DNA of 28,196 bases from CAVEFW01 sp964579575 (GCA_964579575.1 CAZOGL010000020.1:1-28196); one strand, 5' to 3'; positions 14,892-23,504 are shown, counted from the stretch's first letter. Numbers and translations are program-made. Notes: generated by a model from the sequence alone, not told the origin.

Positions 14892-14943
14892 CTCCGCTTT
14901 CTACCTCCGCTTTCTATCTCGGCCTTCCATCTCCGCTCGTCCA
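14892..14943. repeat. 13-base tandem repeat, four copies
   Basis: Four 13-base units of the CTCCGCTTTCTAC type start at 14892, 14905, 14918 and 14931; the first two differ only at the last base. They lie in the divergent spacer between the Rrf2-like gene and the chaperone operon. At 13 bases the unit is not in coding phase. Confidence 0.8.
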
Positions 14944-15031
14944 ACGCGCGGACTCTTCCCTTATTCGATGCCCTTATTTGAAGAAGCTATGGAACGTTGT
15001 CTGCTTTCAGAGACCTTTAAGTATTGCTTCG

Positions 15032-15052
15032 TATAATTAGTCTTAATTTATA
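15032..15052 (+). promoter_or_regulatory. -10 box and AT-rich palindrome before the chaperone operon
   Basis: TATAAT (15032-15037) lies 49 bp before the first ATG. It forms the left arm of a palindrome, TATAATTA-GTC(T)-TAATTTATA (15032-15052, one extra T in the right arm). An operator of this shape over the -10 box is what a MarR-type dimer would bind, and a MarR gene is second in the operon. Copies of TAAGTATT flank it (15018-15025, 15051-15058). No good -35 box is seen. Confidence 0.5.
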
Positions 15053-15086
15053 AGTATTTTTCAGCACAAAAGTCGGAGCATCACCT

Positions 15087-15503
15087 ATGAGAGAATGGTT
15101 TAAGCGCCTAGGTTACAACATCGCCAACAGCATGCACGGACGCAACGGTATGGACACGATGGCGAGCTGGAGTCTCGGTCTCGCAATCGTCATGATCGTC
15201 GTCGCGTTTCTCCTTAACAACGGAATCATCAACACCTTGGCCCTCATTCCGTTGGTATATGCCCTTTTCCGCTGCTACTCGAAAAACGTTTCCGCGCGCC
15301 GCCGCGAGAACGAATCTTTCTCTGCAAAGGTCGCAGGACCGACAAGATGGGTGGAGTTGCAGTACAAGAAGTTCAAAAACCGCAAGACCACCTGTTATTT
15401 CACCTGCCCAGAATGCAAAACCGTCTATTCGGTCCCCAAAGGCAAGGGGAAAATCCGCGCGACGTGCCCAAAGTGCCACAAGACGCACGAGCACACCACC
15501 TAA
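15087..15503 (+). CDS. Small membrane protein with C-terminal zinc ribbon
   Basis: A 138-residue protein of unknown function. Two hydrophobic helices (about 27-45 and 47-64) form a hairpin, followed by a basic stretch and a zinc-ribbon-like end: TCPEC (106-110) and TCPKC (126-130) around YSVPKGKGKIR, plus Cys103. The pattern resembles the MJ0042 type of zinc ribbon, and similar hairpin-plus-ribbon proteins are common in anaerobic Gram-positives as I recall. The ribbon should face the cytoplasm if the short N terminus does. The ATG at 15087 follows GGAG. It is the first gene of the five-gene operon and ends 9 bp before the MarR gene. Confidence 0.8.
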   Translation: MREWFKRLGYNIANSMHGRNGMDTMASWSLGLAIVMIVVAFLLNNGIINTLALIPLVYALFRCYSKNVSARRRENESFSAKVAGPTRWVELQYKKFKNRKTTCYFTCPECKTVYSVPKGKGKIRATCPKCHKTHEHTT

Positions 15504-15512
15504 GAGGACTCT

Positions 15513-15959
15513 ATGACCCCCGAGCAATACACCCAGATTTGCCGCGAGCTCTTGCTGACCTGTCGTGACATGGCCAGCATCACGCATTCCCAATTGGCCC
15601 CTCTTTGCCGCAAGGCGGGCATCACGGTACAGCAGATGTATGTGCTGATCGAGCTCCATGAGAACCCCGCCCAACACATCACCCAAATCTGCGACCGCAT
15701 CGGTATTCAGCGCACCAATTTCGCCATCGTAAGCAAGAAGATGGAGCGCCAGGGCCTCGTTAAACGCATCCAAAGCCCCAATGACCGCCGCTCGTTCACC
15801 TTGGCCATCACAGAGCATGGGTCGCGTGTATTCGACGAGGTCAACGACCAGATCAAACGCGTATTCAGCACCACGTTCCGCGAGATCCCCGATGACACCG
15901 TTACCACCCTTATCGAAGGCATGCATACGCTGCGCGCTGGAACCGAGAGGATGAGATAG
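15513..15959 (+). CDS. MarR-family transcriptional regulator
   Basis: A 148-residue winged-helix protein with MarR layout: an N-terminal dimer helix, a helix-turn-helix around HITQICDRIGIQRTNFAIVSKKMERQGLV (about 55-84), the conserved wing SPNDRRSFTLAITEHG (89-104), and C-terminal dimer helices. MarR proteins usually repress their own operon until a small ligand or oxidant releases them. Here it sits second in the operon, behind AAGAGGA, and 2 bp before the DUF5685 gene. The AT-rich palindrome at 15032-15052 is a candidate binding site. Its ligand is unknown. Confidence 0.9.
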   Translation: MTPEQYTQICRELLLTCRDMASITHSQLAPLCRKAGITVQQMYVLIELHENPAQHITQICDRIGIQRTNFAIVSKKMERQGLVKRIQSPNDRRSFTLAITEHGSRVFDEVNDQIKRVFSTTFREIPDDTVTTLIEGMHTLRAGTERMR

Positions 15960-15961
15960 CC

Positions 15962-16993
15962 ATGTTTGGATTTGTCGTCACCAACAATGAAGAACTGACC
16001 CAAGAGGAGAAGGATCGCTACCAGGAAGCCTATTGCGGCCTGTGCCACGCGCTGGGAAAGCGATGCGGGCAACAAACGCGCATGGCTCTCAACCACGATC
16101 TCACCTTCTTGGCGCTCCTGCTCATGTCCCTGTATGAGCCCGAGGAGACGAAATTCCAAACGCGCTGCGTCATGCACCCCATGAAAAAGCATGTCTGGAC
16201 AAGCAACAAGTACATCGACTACGCCGCTGACATGACGGTCGCCCTGACCTATCACAAATGCACCGACGATTGGAACGACGACCACAGCGTGTCCGCTCGA
16301 GCGTTCGCCCTTGTCCTCCAAAAACGTTATCGCGAAGTGGCCGCGAAATGGCCGCGCCAGTGTGCGGCCTTGGAGGCGGGCATGAGCGCCATAGCCGAGG
16401 TCGAGCGAGACGACAATGACAATCCCGACGCCGCAGCAAATCTATTTGGCCAAATCATGGGCGAGATGTTTGTGATGGAACCCGACATCTGGGAAAACCC
16501 TTTGCGCATGATGGGAGCACAACTCGGACGCTTTATCTACATGATGGACGCCGCTGTTGACTTGGAGAAGGACCAGGCCAAGGGCTCGTACAACCCGTTT
16601 GCCCTGAGAGAGTGGACCGACGAGGAACTCCACACCCTCCTGTTAATGTACATGGGCAACGTGACCGAGATTTTTGAGAAACTTCCCCTCGTCGAGGACA
16701 TCAATTTGCTACGCAACGTTCTTTACAGCGGCGTTTGGGTCAAATATAACCACTACATGAAGAAGAAGCTCGAGAAGCAAGAAGGAAAGCAGGTCCACAC
16801 CGACAACGAGGAAGCAAGCCCCGAGCCCGTGCTTTTGGAGGACCCTGAGGAAGAGGCGACCCCGGTTCTGTCCGACGTTTGCCCCGAGGAGCGACCTCCC
16901 CACCTAAACGCAACCCTCGAGTTCACCGCACCACCACGAAAAGAGCTTGCCGAACCTCTTGACGATACAAAACCCTTTGGAGCACTAGCATGA
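15962..16993 (+). CDS. DUF5685 family protein
   Basis: A 343-residue, mostly helical protein of the uncharacterised DUF5685 type. Its start MFGFVVTNNEEL and the motif YCGLCHALG (24-32, with Cys25 and Cys28) are typical. Further conserved-looking sites are the Cys69/His72 pair in RCVMHP, an acidic cluster DDWNDD at 102-107, and DAAVDLEKDQAKGSYNP at 196-212. Two Asp-rich motifs on a helical protein recall the metal-diphosphate sites of squalene/phytoene synthases; this is my inference and not an established assignment. The last 80 residues are acidic, Pro-rich and probably disordered. The gene overlaps the J-domain gene by four bases (ATGA), so their translation is probably coupled. Confidence 0.85.
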   Translation: MFGFVVTNNEELTQEEKDRYQEAYCGLCHALGKRCGQQTRMALNHDLTFLALLLMSLYEPEETKFQTRCVMHPMKKHVWTSNKYIDYAADMTVALTYHKCTDDWNDDHSVSARAFALVLQKRYREVAAKWPRQCAALEAGMSAIAEVERDDNDNPDAAANLFGQIMGEMFVMEPDIWENPLRMMGAQLGRFIYMMDAAVDLEKDQAKGSYNPFALREWTDEELHTLLLMYMGNVTEIFEKLPLVEDINLLRNVLYSGVWVKYNHYMKKKLEKQEGKQVHTDNEEASPEPVLLEDPEEEATPVLSDVCPEERPPHLNATLEFTAPPRKELAEPLDDTKPFGALA

Positions 16994-17814
16994 CAAAAAG
17001 CCCCTATGAAGTCCTTGGCGTCTCTGAGAGCGCCTCGCAGGACGAGATAAAGAAGGCCTATCGCAAGAAAGCTCGCGAGAACCACCCCGACCTCAACCCG
17101 AACGACCCGGGTGCGGCCGAGCGCATGAACCAAATCAACGACGCCTACGATCGCCTCATGAACCCCGAGAAGTACGCTAAGGAGCGCGTCACCTCGAGCA
17201 ATGCGGGAACAAGCACCTCCGCCGGAGGGTATGGCTATGGCAATCCCTTTGGATACGGTTACACCGGCTCCCCCGGGGGAAGTGCTGGCGGACAGGGTGG
17301 CTATACGCATACTGGCGGCGGACAGGGCTATACCTGGACTACCGAGACGTTCACCTGGGAAGACCTGTTCGGTTACGGATTCGGCGGCACGGGACGTCCC
17401 GAGGACATCCACCCCGAAGTAGCGGCTGGGGACTCCGCAGAAATCCGAGCTGCGATCAACGCCATCAACAGCGGAAACTATATCGCTGCCGCACGCATCA
17501 TGGCAGACATTCCCAGCACGGGTCGTAATGCCCGGTGGTATTACCTCGCAGCCCTTGCCAACCATGGCGCTGGCAACACGAGCCTTGGATATGAGCAGAT
17601 TCGCAAAGCGTGCACCCTCGATCCGAACAACATGGACTACCGCCGTGCGATGTCCGCCTTCCAACAACCCGGCAACACCTACACACAGGAGGCAGAGACC
17701 CGGGGCTTCACCATGGCAAGCAATCCATGCCTTGACTGCATGTGTGGCGCGCTCATATGCAGCACATGCTCGCTCGGCAGCTGCGGGCATGTGATGTTCA
17801 TTCCTTGTTTCTAA
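16990..17814 (+). CDS. J-domain co-chaperone with cysteine-rich C-terminal tail
   Basis: A 274-residue Hsp40-type protein. Residues 4-63 are a J domain with the essential HPD tripeptide in ENHPDLNP, which stimulates Hsp70 ATPase. A Gly/Tyr-rich linker follows (about 75-130), then a helical, TPR-like region (about 145-225). It lacks the classical DnaJ zinc fingers and substrate-binding domain. Instead it ends in a short tail with seven cysteines (247, 250, 252, 257, 260, 265, 273) that could bind metal, be lipidated or attach to a membrane. It starts inside the stop of the DUF5685 gene and is followed 33 bp later by an Hsp70 gene, its obvious partner. Confidence 0.92.
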   Translation: MTKSPYEVLGVSESASQDEIKKAYRKKARENHPDLNPNDPGAAERMNQINDAYDRLMNPEKYAKERVTSSNAGTSTSAGGYGYGNPFGYGYTGSPGGSAGGQGGYTHTGGGQGYTWTTETFTWEDLFGYGFGGTGRPEDIHPEVAAGDSAEIRAAINAINSGNYIAAARIMADIPSTGRNARWYYLAALANHGAGNTSLGYEQIRKACTLDPNNMDYRRAMSAFQQPGNTYTQEAETRGFTMASNPCLDCMCGALICSTCSLGSCGHVMFIPCF

Positions 17815-17847
17815 ACCAACGTTTCACATAGAACTAGGAGGTCCCTT

Positions 17848-19629
17848 ATGGGAGCAACAATCGGAATTGACCTCGGAACAACCAACAGTTGCGCCGCCGT
17901 CGTTGAAGGAGAGAGACCCGTCGTCATCAACTCTGCCGAGGGGGAGCGCACAACACCGAGCGTCGTGGCGTTCACCAAGGACGGAGAGCGCCTCGTTGGA
18001 ACCATCGCCGTTCGTCAAACCGCTATGAACGCCGATCGCACCATCTCCAGCGTCAAGCGCCACATGGGTAGCGGATGGAGCAAGACCATCGACGGACAAC
18101 GCTTCACCGCGCCCCAAATCAGCGCCATGATCTTGCGCAAATTGCGAACTGACGCCGAGAACTATCTCGGACAAACGGTCACCGATGCGGTCATCACCGT
18201 CCCGGCCTACTTCAACAACACGCAGCGACAGGCCACCAAAGACGCTGGAAAGATCGCCGGACTCAACGTCTTGCGCATCATCAACGAACCCACCGCGGCA
18301 GCCCTCGCCTACGGACTCGACAATGGGACGCCCCAAAAGGTCATGGTGTACGACCTTGGAGGCGGTACCTTCGACGTCTCCATCATCGAAATCGGCGAGA
18401 ACGTCATCGAGGTCTTGGCCACCGCCGGAGACAACCACCTCGGCGGTGACGACTTCGACGCGCGGATTGCCGAATATCTGACCGAGCAGTTCAAGCGCCA
18501 AACCGGCATCGACGCGTCTCGGGACGCTTCCGCGCGCGAGCGCATTCGCGAGGCGGCCGCCAATGCGAAAAAAGAGCTTTCCTCCGCCTCGAGCACCACG
18601 GTGAACCTGCCGTTTCTCGCCTCCGATGCCACAGGCCCGAAACACCTTGAATGCACCATCAACCGCTCCCTGTTCGAGAGCATGGTCAAAGACCTCATCG
18701 AGCGGACCACAGGGCCGGTCGCCCAAGCCCTCAACGATGCCGGCATCGCCGCAAGCGAGCTTGGACAGGTCTTGCTTGTCGGCGGCTCCACCCGCATCCC
18801 CGCCGTGCAGGAACACGTGCGCAACCTGACAGGCAAGATCCCTGCCAGCAGCGTCAACCCCGATGAATGCGTAGCCCAAGGCGCAGCGATCCAGGGCGAC
18901 ACCCTTTCCCGAGCGGCTCACGGCAACGCGTTGGCGACCCGGGGAAGCGAGATTCTCCTGCTTGACGTCACGTCGTTGTCCTTGTCGATCGAGACCGTCG
19001 GCGGCGTCGCGACACGCATCGTCGAGAGAAACACCACCTTACCGGCCCACTATTCCCAGGTGTTCACCACCGCCGCCCCCTTCCAGACAAGCGTGGAGAT
19101 TCATGTCCTCCAAGGTGAGCGTCCCATGGCGGCAGACAACAAGACCATTGGCAAGTTCCGCCTCAAGGGCATCAAGCGCGCCATGGCTGGTGTTCCCCAA
19201 ATCGAAGTCACCTTCGACATCGACACAAACGGCATCCTGACCGTCTCCGCAAAGGACCTCGATACGGGCAAGGAGCAATCCATCACCATCACCGACAACG
19301 ACCGCATGTCTGATAGCGAGATTGAGGCGGCTATCCGCGACGCTGAGCAACATGCTGTTACCGACGCCGCAAAACGTGAGGGATGGGATGTTAAAAACAA
19401 CGCCCAGCGCCTTCTCAACGAGGCAAACGCCGCTTTGGCAAAATGCGGGAAACAACTCGACAAGGACGAGAAACATCGTGTCAAGGCCGATATCGCAGCG
19501 CTCTCCAAGGCGTTGAGCAAGCGGGTCAAGAAGGGCGAGACCGAGGATTTCTCGGCGATTAAGTCCGCCGCCGAAGCCCTCGAACGCTCCAGCGATCACG
19601 TTCGCTCCTTGGCAGCCTCGGCAGAGTGA
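17848..19629 (+). CDS. dnaK: Hsp70 chaperone (DnaK paralogue)
   Basis: A 593-residue Hsp70. The ATPase domain is complete: GIDLGTTNSCAAV (6-18), AYFNNTQRQATKDAG (120-134), INEPTAAALAYG, YDLGGGTFDVSI (168-179) and VGGSTRIP (311-318). The linker and substrate-binding entry read LLDVTSLSLSIET, where the near-invariant form is DVTPLSLGIET. A roughly 15-residue insertion (about 353-368) precedes the linker. The lid is present but the usual Gly-rich, acidic C-terminal tail is missing. The ATG at 17848 follows AGGAGG. No grpE, classical dnaJ or hspR adjoins it, so this is more likely a specialised copy than the housekeeping dnaK, though I cannot see the rest of the genome. Confidence 0.93.
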   Translation: MGATIGIDLGTTNSCAAVVEGERPVVINSAEGERTTPSVVAFTKDGERLVGTIAVRQTAMNADRTISSVKRHMGSGWSKTIDGQRFTAPQISAMILRKLRTDAENYLGQTVTDAVITVPAYFNNTQRQATKDAGKIAGLNVLRIINEPTAAALAYGLDNGTPQKVMVYDLGGGTFDVSIIEIGENVIEVLATAGDNHLGGDDFDARIAEYLTEQFKRQTGIDASRDASARERIREAAANAKKELSSASSTTVNLPFLASDATGPKHLECTINRSLFESMVKDLIERTTGPVAQALNDAGIAASELGQVLLVGGSTRIPAVQEHVRNLTGKIPASSVNPDECVAQGAAIQGDTLSRAAHGNALATRGSEILLLDVTSLSLSIETVGGVATRIVERNTTLPAHYSQVFTTAAPFQTSVEIHVLQGERPMAADNKTIGKFRLKGIKRAMAGVPQIEVTFDIDTNGILTVSAKDLDTGKEQSITITDNDRMSDSEIEAAIRDAEQHAVTDAAKREGWDVKNNAQRLLNEANAALAKCGKQLDKDEKHRVKADIAALSKALSKRVKKGETEDFSAIKSAAEALERSSDHVRSLAASAE

Positions 19630-19669
19630 CGACACAGAAGGGTAACGAAGCCCGCTCCATCGGCCGGCC

Positions 19670-19779
19670 CCGTCGGCCGGCCTGGGCAGGCGCTATCAAC
19701 ACGCACGCCGCGAGGGATGGACACAACGAGCACGTTAACGATATCCCAACTCCGTCGGCCGGCCTGGGCAGGCGCTATC
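19670..19779. repeat. Two exact 28-base direct repeats with GGCCGGCC arms
   Basis: Identical 28-base segments lie at 19670-19697 and 19752-19779, 82 bp apart. The second includes the addA stop codon (19777-19775). Each holds GCCTG/CAGGC and CGGCCGGC self-complementary blocks, and a third CGGCCGGCC lies at 19661. The region separates the convergent Hsp70 and addA genes and could fold, but it has no T-run typical of terminators. Confidence 0.9.
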
Positions 19780-22700
19780 GATAGCTTGAGACGACCTCAC
19801 GCAGCGTGGCTATATCGCGCGCGAAGAAGGAGAAACAAACCGATTCCAAGGTGTCAACACCTATCGGGTCATCCTGCTCAACGCGGACAAAGGCGACATC
19901 GACTTGGCCATACCCTTGAAGCAAGGTCGCATACGCATAACAACATGCTTGCAGGCCATGTTTCGTGCGCAACGTTTCGAGGGTCTCGCCTTTGTGACCG
20001 CCCGTCTTGTAGTCCACGATGAGCGCCCGCGCGGACGACCCTTCATTGATGTGACCTGGGTGGACGTGCTCGTTTGTACAAAGAAGGTCAATCTCTCCCT
20101 CCAGCGTCGTCGTTTCCAAGGGGACCGAGAAGGAAAGTTCCGGTTGACGGTATGCAAAGGTTTTCGTATAGGCATATACGCGAGACGTAAACCAACGCTC
20201 AAGGGCGTCTTGCAGCCGTTTTCGCTCCTCGACCCCGTAGGCAGCCGCCATGCGATCAAGGTTGGCAAACGCCGCCTGCTCACCGCGAGCAACAGCGATT
20301 TGGCATAACCGATGGAAAGCGGAGCCAAAGGAGGTCGCCTTGTCCTCGTCGTCTATGGAACCCTCGGCAAAAACTTGGGTAGAAAGGGAGTCCTCGTCAG
20401 CTTCGTCGGCGACCTCTATCTTGAGCTCAAGCGCGCGCCGATAAGCCTCCTTTGCCAACGCCTCAACCTGATCCGTCGTAAGAGCGCAAGGCTCCTCAAA
20501 GGTTGCGGGACCTAAAGGATCCACCTTCGCCAGACGTAGACTCAACTCCTCTTGGGAAGCCGCCCCATCAACCAAGGAGGAAAATATCCCCTTGTCTCCT
20601 CCTCCCTCGAGGGAGGAGTAGGAGACAAGATTGGTCTCGAGGCGAGGCGGAGTGGTCCCATCCTGCCTCACGCGCGGTTTCACCTGCGCTATCTTCATCG
20701 TCCCCACCTTGCCGACAACAGGCGTGGCCTCGGTCGCTCGACGCTCCTGCTCCGCAACAACATCGGCATAGGCGATGCGGTTATAGCAAAACAGCGCCGG
20801 TTCGGAGCCGCCATAGTCGAGTTCGCGACACTCCTCCAAGAAGGGCTCCTGACCGAAGAACGCACTACGCACATCATCGACCGTACTCACATATGTCTTC
20901 AAAGGATCGCGCCCCTCTTTGAACGCGATAAAGAGGCCCAATGCCTCCTTGGCACGAGTTGCGCCCACGTAGAACAGGCGCTGTGCCTCCGCAAGTTCCT
21001 CGTACTCGCCTACCGCCAATAACATTGCGCGGCGTTTCACCCCGTCGGCAAGCCGCACCGCATTCGCAGTCACGCTCTCAGGATCGCCATCAAACGCGCA
21101 CAACTCGAATGCTCTTGACACGACGTCCTTGCCAGCAAGTGTGCGATTCTTGCCTTTAAGGGACACGAAGGTCTCCCCTCCGACCCTTTGAACGACCAGA
21201 TCTTTCCCTTGCGCGCCGCGAGCAAAGTCCGCCATGGCGACAACAGGGAACTCGAGACCCTTCGAGGAATGGATTGTCATGATACGAACGGCCTCTTGTC
21301 CACTGAGGTTCAACGCACCCGGCTTCTCCTTGATGCCGTTTTCCACCAACACGCCAAACCGCTTGGCCGTGCGGGTGACACCGAAGCCGAACTCCTCTTG
21401 GATGTCGCCAACAAGGCGCACCGCCTTCATCACGTTGCCAAGCTTTGCCATGCCTTCCGCGCCTGACTCCTGAAGGCGGGCAATCCATCCGCTGTCTTGC
21501 AACACCATCAAGACCACCTGGCAAAACGGCTCATCACGCAACGCCCGTTGGGCCTTACGCAACACGATGACCGCGTGTGTTAGGGCAGGCGACACCTCGC
21601 CTCCTTGGAAGAGCTCGTAGGCAATTTGGGAGACCCCTTGATAAAGCTTGCGATTGCTCGGTTTGCCCGTCTCCTCATCGACCTTCGTTCCCAGCGTGAT
21701 CAAGTCGCTTGCCCCAAGGCCGAACACCGGACCAGACAACACCTCGAATAACGATTGGGTGTCGCGCGGGTTCGCGAGGGCTTGGACGACCGCGTTGACA
21801 ACACCGACCTCAGACGCTTGGGTAAACAAGCTTCCTCCCGCAATGACGCAAGGAAAGCCCGCTTGGCGAATCGCCTGCGCATACAAGTCGGCGTTTGTCG
21901 TCGCGCCAAGAAGCAAAACCATCTCGGACAGGGCATGACCAGCCTCATGCATGCGGGAAAAGTACGTGGCGATCTCACGAGCCTGGCTCTTGATTGCGTC
22001 TCGAATCGAACCCGAACGTCCGTCGGGGATGAGGGCGGTGGTGTGGATTTGGATGCGAGGCTCGCCCGTTGCGCGATATCCGTGACCGTCATAAACAGCG
22101 CCCAGGTCAAGAAATCCCTCACCGAACACGCTGGGCTGTGCGCACACCTTTTTGACAAATGCCAGGATGTCCCGATGGCTGCGGAAATTCCGGCTGAGTT
22201 TGAGTTGTCGGGGTTGTCCACCTTGCTCTGCCAATTCGGGATTGCGCAGCTCTCTTTGGTACGCACGATACACGTTGATATCGGCGCCGCGGAACCCGTA
22301 GATGCTTTGTTGCGCGTCACCAACGGTACACAGATAGCGCATCCCCTCTCCGCTCAAATGGGTGACAATCGCAAGTTGCAACTCGTCAGTGTCTTGGAAC
22401 TCGTCCACCATAACCAAACGAAACTTGTTTGCGAAACGATCATGAATCGCGGGAATCTCAAGGGCGGCGAGCGCGCCTTTGATCAAATCGGTGTTATCGA
22501 GAAGGGCGTTGGCTCGTTTTGCGCGACCATAGCGAACCTCAGCGTCGCGAGCTAAGGCAATCGCCGCCTCAAGCAACCGGTCCCCCTTGAGCATCAAGGC
22601 TTGCGCGATTGCCTCGAGGTGGGCGGCCTTGCACTCCGTTGTTGCCTCCTTGAGGTCTTTGGCACGCAGCGCGCCCGCAATCGGACAGCGATCGAGCACT

Positions 22701-23503
22701 GCAAGGAGGGTGTCCACGTCATCGGTCCCTTCCCCGGCCCTGTCTCCTGCTCCGTCTCCTGTCCCGTCTACTGCCCCTTCCCCGGCCAAATATGACGACA
22801 GCGCAGCCTTGGTCGCCTCGACCGCAGCACGGGCGGCGTCGTTAGTCTTGTTCACGTTTGCTTGGAGATAGAACGGCTCCGCCTCCTCATACGCCTCGAG
22901 GAGAAGACGTGCAATCTCCCGGGGACGTTCGGTGCCCCGAACGACGACGAGGCCGTCAAGACCCGTCCGAACGTTTGCCGCAGCGTCAAGCAACGAGTTG
23001 ACCAACGTCTCCACCGACATACCCATCTCTGAGGTGGCGTCATACTCCCGAAACAGCTCAGCGTAGGGACCATCGACCCCGCCCGATGCAGCAATCGCCT
23101 CGTTGAGGCTGGCGCTTCGAAGGTCGTCGGCTACCTTGCCCATGGCGATCTTGAAAGAAGGGTCGAGGCCAAGGTCGAGCGCCGAAGCGCGCAAAATTCG
23201 CGCACACATGCCATGGATGGTGGAAATCCAAGCGCTATCGACCTTGAGCGCTTGGTCAAATAGACACTTTGAGCGAAGGGTGGAACGGACGCGGCCCTTT
23301 AACTCCGCTGCCGCCTTTTCGGTGAACGTGATGGCACACACCTGGTCGATGTCGTCAACGCCGCTGTTCGGATCGGCAAGGGCGGACGCGATACGCTGGG
23401 TCAACGTGAACGTTTTGCCTGACCCCGCACCAGCAGAGATGTCGACGGGGCCCACAAGTTGCTCGACGCAAGCCTTTTGCTCGTCGGTGTATTGAACCGC
23501 CAT
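19775..23503 (-). CDS. addA: ATP-dependent helicase/nuclease subunit A
   Basis: AddA is the 3'-5' helicase and one nuclease of AddAB, which resects double-strand breaks for recombination. The 1242-residue protein shows the UvrD-type motifs in order: SAGAGSGKT (23-31), ITFTEKAAAEL (58-68), VMVDEFQDTD (364-373), VGDAQQSIYGFRG (394-406), RNFRSH, IMTIHSSKGLEFPVV and RLFYVGATRAKE. The C-terminal RecB-type nuclease has VDYKTGG with the metal-binding Asp at 1164. A 20-residue Gly/Asp-rich insertion (241-260) comes from a 12-base repeat. The start is the ATG at 23503 behind AAAGGAGG; the longer frame to 23599 lies inside addB. It begins one base after the addB stop, so the two are translated together. 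Confidence 0.95.
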   Translation of the reverse strand: MAVQYTDEQKACVEQLVGPVDISAGAGSGKTFTLTQRIASALADPNSGVDDIDQVCAITFTEKAAAELKGRVRSTLRSKCLFDQALKVDSAWISTIHGMCARILRASALDLGLDPSFKIAMGKVADDLRSASLNEAIAASGGVDGPYAELFREYDATSEMGMSVETLVNSLLDAAANVRTGLDGLVVVRGTERPREIARLLLEAYEEAEPFYLQANVNKTNDAARAAVEATKAALSSYLAGEGAVDGTGDGAGDRAGEGTDDVDTLLAVLDRCPIAGALRAKDLKEATTECKAAHLEAIAQALMLKGDRLLEAAIALARDAEVRYGRAKRANALLDNTDLIKGALAALEIPAIHDRFANKFRLVMVDEFQDTDELQLAIVTHLSGEGMRYLCTVGDAQQSIYGFRGADINVYRAYQRELRNPELAEQGGQPRQLKLSRNFRSHRDILAFVKKVCAQPSVFGEGFLDLGAVYDGHGYRATGEPRIQIHTTALIPDGRSGSIRDAIKSQAREIATYFSRMHEAGHALSEMVLLLGATTNADLYAQAIRQAGFPCVIAGGSLFTQASEVGVVNAVVQALANPRDTQSLFEVLSGPVFGLGASDLITLGTKVDEETGKPSNRKLYQGVSQIAYELFQGGEVSPALTHAVIVLRKAQRALRDEPFCQVVLMVLQDSGWIARLQESGAEGMAKLGNVMKAVRLVGDIQEEFGFGVTRTAKRFGVLVENGIKEKPGALNLSGQEAVRIMTIHSSKGLEFPVVAMADFARGAQGKDLVVQRVGGETFVSLKGKNRTLAGKDVVSRAFELCAFDGDPESVTANAVRLADGVKRRAMLLAVGEYEELAEAQRLFYVGATRAKEALGLFIAFKEGRDPLKTYVSTVDDVRSAFFGQEPFLEECRELDYGGSEPALFCYNRIAYADVVAEQERRATEATPVVGKVGTMKIAQVKPRVRQDGTTPPRLETNLVSYSSLEGGGDKGIFSSLVDGAASQEELSLRLAKVDPLGPATFEEPCALTTDQVEALAKEAYRRALELKIEVADEADEDSLSTQVFAEGSIDDEDKATSFGSAFHRLCQIAVARGEQAAFANLDRMAAAYGVEERKRLQDALERWFTSRVYAYTKTFAYRQPELSFSVPLETTTLEGEIDLLCTNEHVHPGHINEGSSARALIVDYKTGGHKGETLETLRTKHGLQACCYAYATLLQGYGQVDVAFVRVEQDDPIGVDTLESVCFSFFARDIATLREVVSSYR
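22731..22790 (-). repeat. 12-base tandem repeat inside addA
   Basis: Five 12-base units (22731, 22743, 22755, 22767, 22779) encode GDGA-like tetrapeptides at AddA residues 241-260, between helicase motifs Ia and II. The frame is kept. Confidence 0.8.
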
Positions 23504-23504
23504 G

